This document shows positions 62,804-64,000 of a DNA stretch of 64,000 bases, in pieces. The notes under the pieces were generated by a model. That model was not told where the DNA came from. It was given only the letters and a program-made list of their open reading frames with translations, and did no database searches. The stretch comes from Cordylochernes scorpioides. Lineage: Eukaryota > Arthropoda > Arachnida > Pseudoscorpiones > Chernetidae. Position 1 is the first letter of the stretch, and every line of letters begins with the position of its first letter. Both the position numbers and the translations under genes were made by a program. The DNA lies in assembly GCA_030710605.1 (NCBI GenBank), contig CP092874.1, forward strand, positions 20,282,611-20,346,610. Reading direction: 5' to 3'.

Positions 62804-63671
62804 ACAATTGATATATGTACAAAGGGTTGCTATGCAAATTTAGTTAAATGAAATCAATTTATAAAGTATTGTGTGTATTCGAGCAAATAAATTTACATTT
62901 AAAAAAGTTTTTAAGGAATATTTTATAATGCAAATATGCTAGATATTAGAGAATTATTCAGTTAAAACAATACTAAAAAGAGTTAATTTTAAAATAAAAG
63001 CGTTCCAATGGAATTTAGTAGTTTTTTTTTAAATAAAATTCGAAACATTTTAATTCACAAATCTCTCGTATAATCAAAGGTGTTTATAGTATAGATTCAA
63101 ATTACTATATATAGGCATCCTCTGTATTTGAAGATATTGTTGTGGAGATTAATAAAGCAAGGGCAAATTTGGGAATAATTCATTATAAAGGTGGGTATTT
63201 ACCTTTTAGTTCTCCAATAAAATTATATACAAGAGGTATTTATAGGGAGAACAACTTATCCCAAGGTAAAGATAATAATAATGAGAGTGGTCAGCCACCG
63301 AGGCGTTTTCCTTATTTGCAGATAAGATTCCGAAAACCCCTCACACCTGTGGTCCCGCCGGAGTCCAGGGATGATTGACAGGTGTCCCATGGACCTTCTT
63401 GTGACTGGAGTTGTAGAGCTACTTGACAATATAATCAAATACTTAGGATTCTTATAGTATAGATTTAAATTACTATATATAAGCGCCCTATGTATTTGAT
63501 TATATTTTTACTCTTGTCCTATTGGCGAGCTATTATACCGTGTTTTCTCCTATAGAAGGACTTTTATGCATGAAAACTAAGGATTTGTGAATTAAAATGT
63601 TTTAAAATAAATTTATATCCTTTTTGAAGTCTGATATTTTCACCTTAATAAACAGGATTATTATGATACAT

Positions 63672-63960
63672 TAGCGCGCCATCTGTTATCAAAATTCGAA
63701 ACTATTATAGATGCTTATGAATATTTTTAAAAATTAAACAATTTCTACTGCCCTTACTGCAATGGAAAAATTAATGGGAAGGCCTAGCGGAAGGAAGGAA
63801 CCCTCCCAGCGGTTTCGTCAGTTTAATCTACCTAATGGTTGGGTTCACCACTGATGAGCCAGGCCCTTCCATTAATTTTTCCATTACAGTAAGGGCAGTA
63901 GAAATTGTTTAATTTTTAAAAGAATCATACTCCTCTATAATAGTTTCTAATTTTCATAAT
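63672..63960. repeat. Snapback subfamily B, palindromic form (copy 2)
   Basis: Counterpart of 44501-44790. The left partial core reads GTTTCGTCAG, slightly less decayed than in copy 1. Confidence 0.8.
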
Positions 63961-64000
63961 CAGGATTATATCTACACAGTATCTACCTGACGCTGCCTTC

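Larger units (their letters stand above)
62132..64000 (+). repeat. Large duplication, copy 2, part after the second gap
   Basis: Direct match to 42719-44812 from GTTAATAAATAAAATG to the window end. Lacks the insertions at 43206 and 43857 and has its own at 62610. Includes a pogo-like MITE at 62160-62340. Confidence 0.88.

Overview
The window is AT-rich DNA from a nuclear animal genome, most likely an invertebrate. That rests on its mixture of Penelope-like, CR1/Jockey-like and Ty3-type retroelements, tRNA-derived SINEs, a Helitron-like element, pogo/Tc1-type MITEs and many snapback palindromes. I cannot name the species, and I see no convincing intron-bearing host gene. Almost everything legible is mobile or tandemly repeated DNA, scaffolded with two runs of exactly 100 N (47292-47391 and 62032-62131).

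Layout. 1-9 kb: broken non-LTR and Penelope-like fragments among snapback elements. 9.6-18.4 kb: a 365-bp palindrome, a 59-bp higher-order minisatellite, a SINE, more snapbacks, a 23-bp minisatellite and a 1.4-kb G-poor satellite. 19.1-20.3 kb: a complete two-LTR element that carries only gag (TR-GAG type), with a CRE site in each LTR. 20.4-27 kb: a tRNA-like snapback family, Penelope-like tails, a Helitron-like element, MITEs and two more SINE copies. 27.4-33.7 kb: an LTR element with 828-bp LTRs whose single 777-codon pol-like frame lacks the RT and integrase catalytic cores. 34.4-35.2 kb: a cluster of hammerhead ribozymes, one of them inside an inverted-repeat element. 36.7-64 kb: a large duplication, whose second copy carries a nearly intact Ty3-type element (51754-59857) with gag, protease-RT-RNase H and integrase frames.

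The two strongest observations are these. (1) The block between the two N gaps reads as an inverted copy of 36.7-42.7 kb, but its reverse complement ends at the base equivalent to 42718, and the sequence after the second gap starts at the base equivalent to 42719. The block has therefore probably been scaffolded backwards, and the true structure is probably a direct tandem duplication of about 10.6 kb. (2) A family of small snapback elements, in at least three subfamilies with different arms, shares one core: a conserved CTTACTGC motif, an exact CUGAUGAG box and an exact CGAAAC box. These boxes are flanked by two short helices that cross each other and change in a compensating way between copies. 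The boxes are those of the hammerhead ribozyme in permuted order. A complete type I hammerhead with intact core (34662-34703), a second on the opposite strand (34494-34533) and a mutated one inside an inverted-repeat element (35011-35051) lie in the same window.

The duplication orders events. A solo LTR is shared by both copies, so it came first. The CR1-like insertion at 40841-41621 and the SINE at 43857-44035 are only in copy 1. The Ty3-type element, a second solo LTR, a short CR1-like tail and the nine-unit MITE array are only in copy 2. All four LTR insertions whose edges can be read sit in a 4-bp TATA or ATAT duplication.
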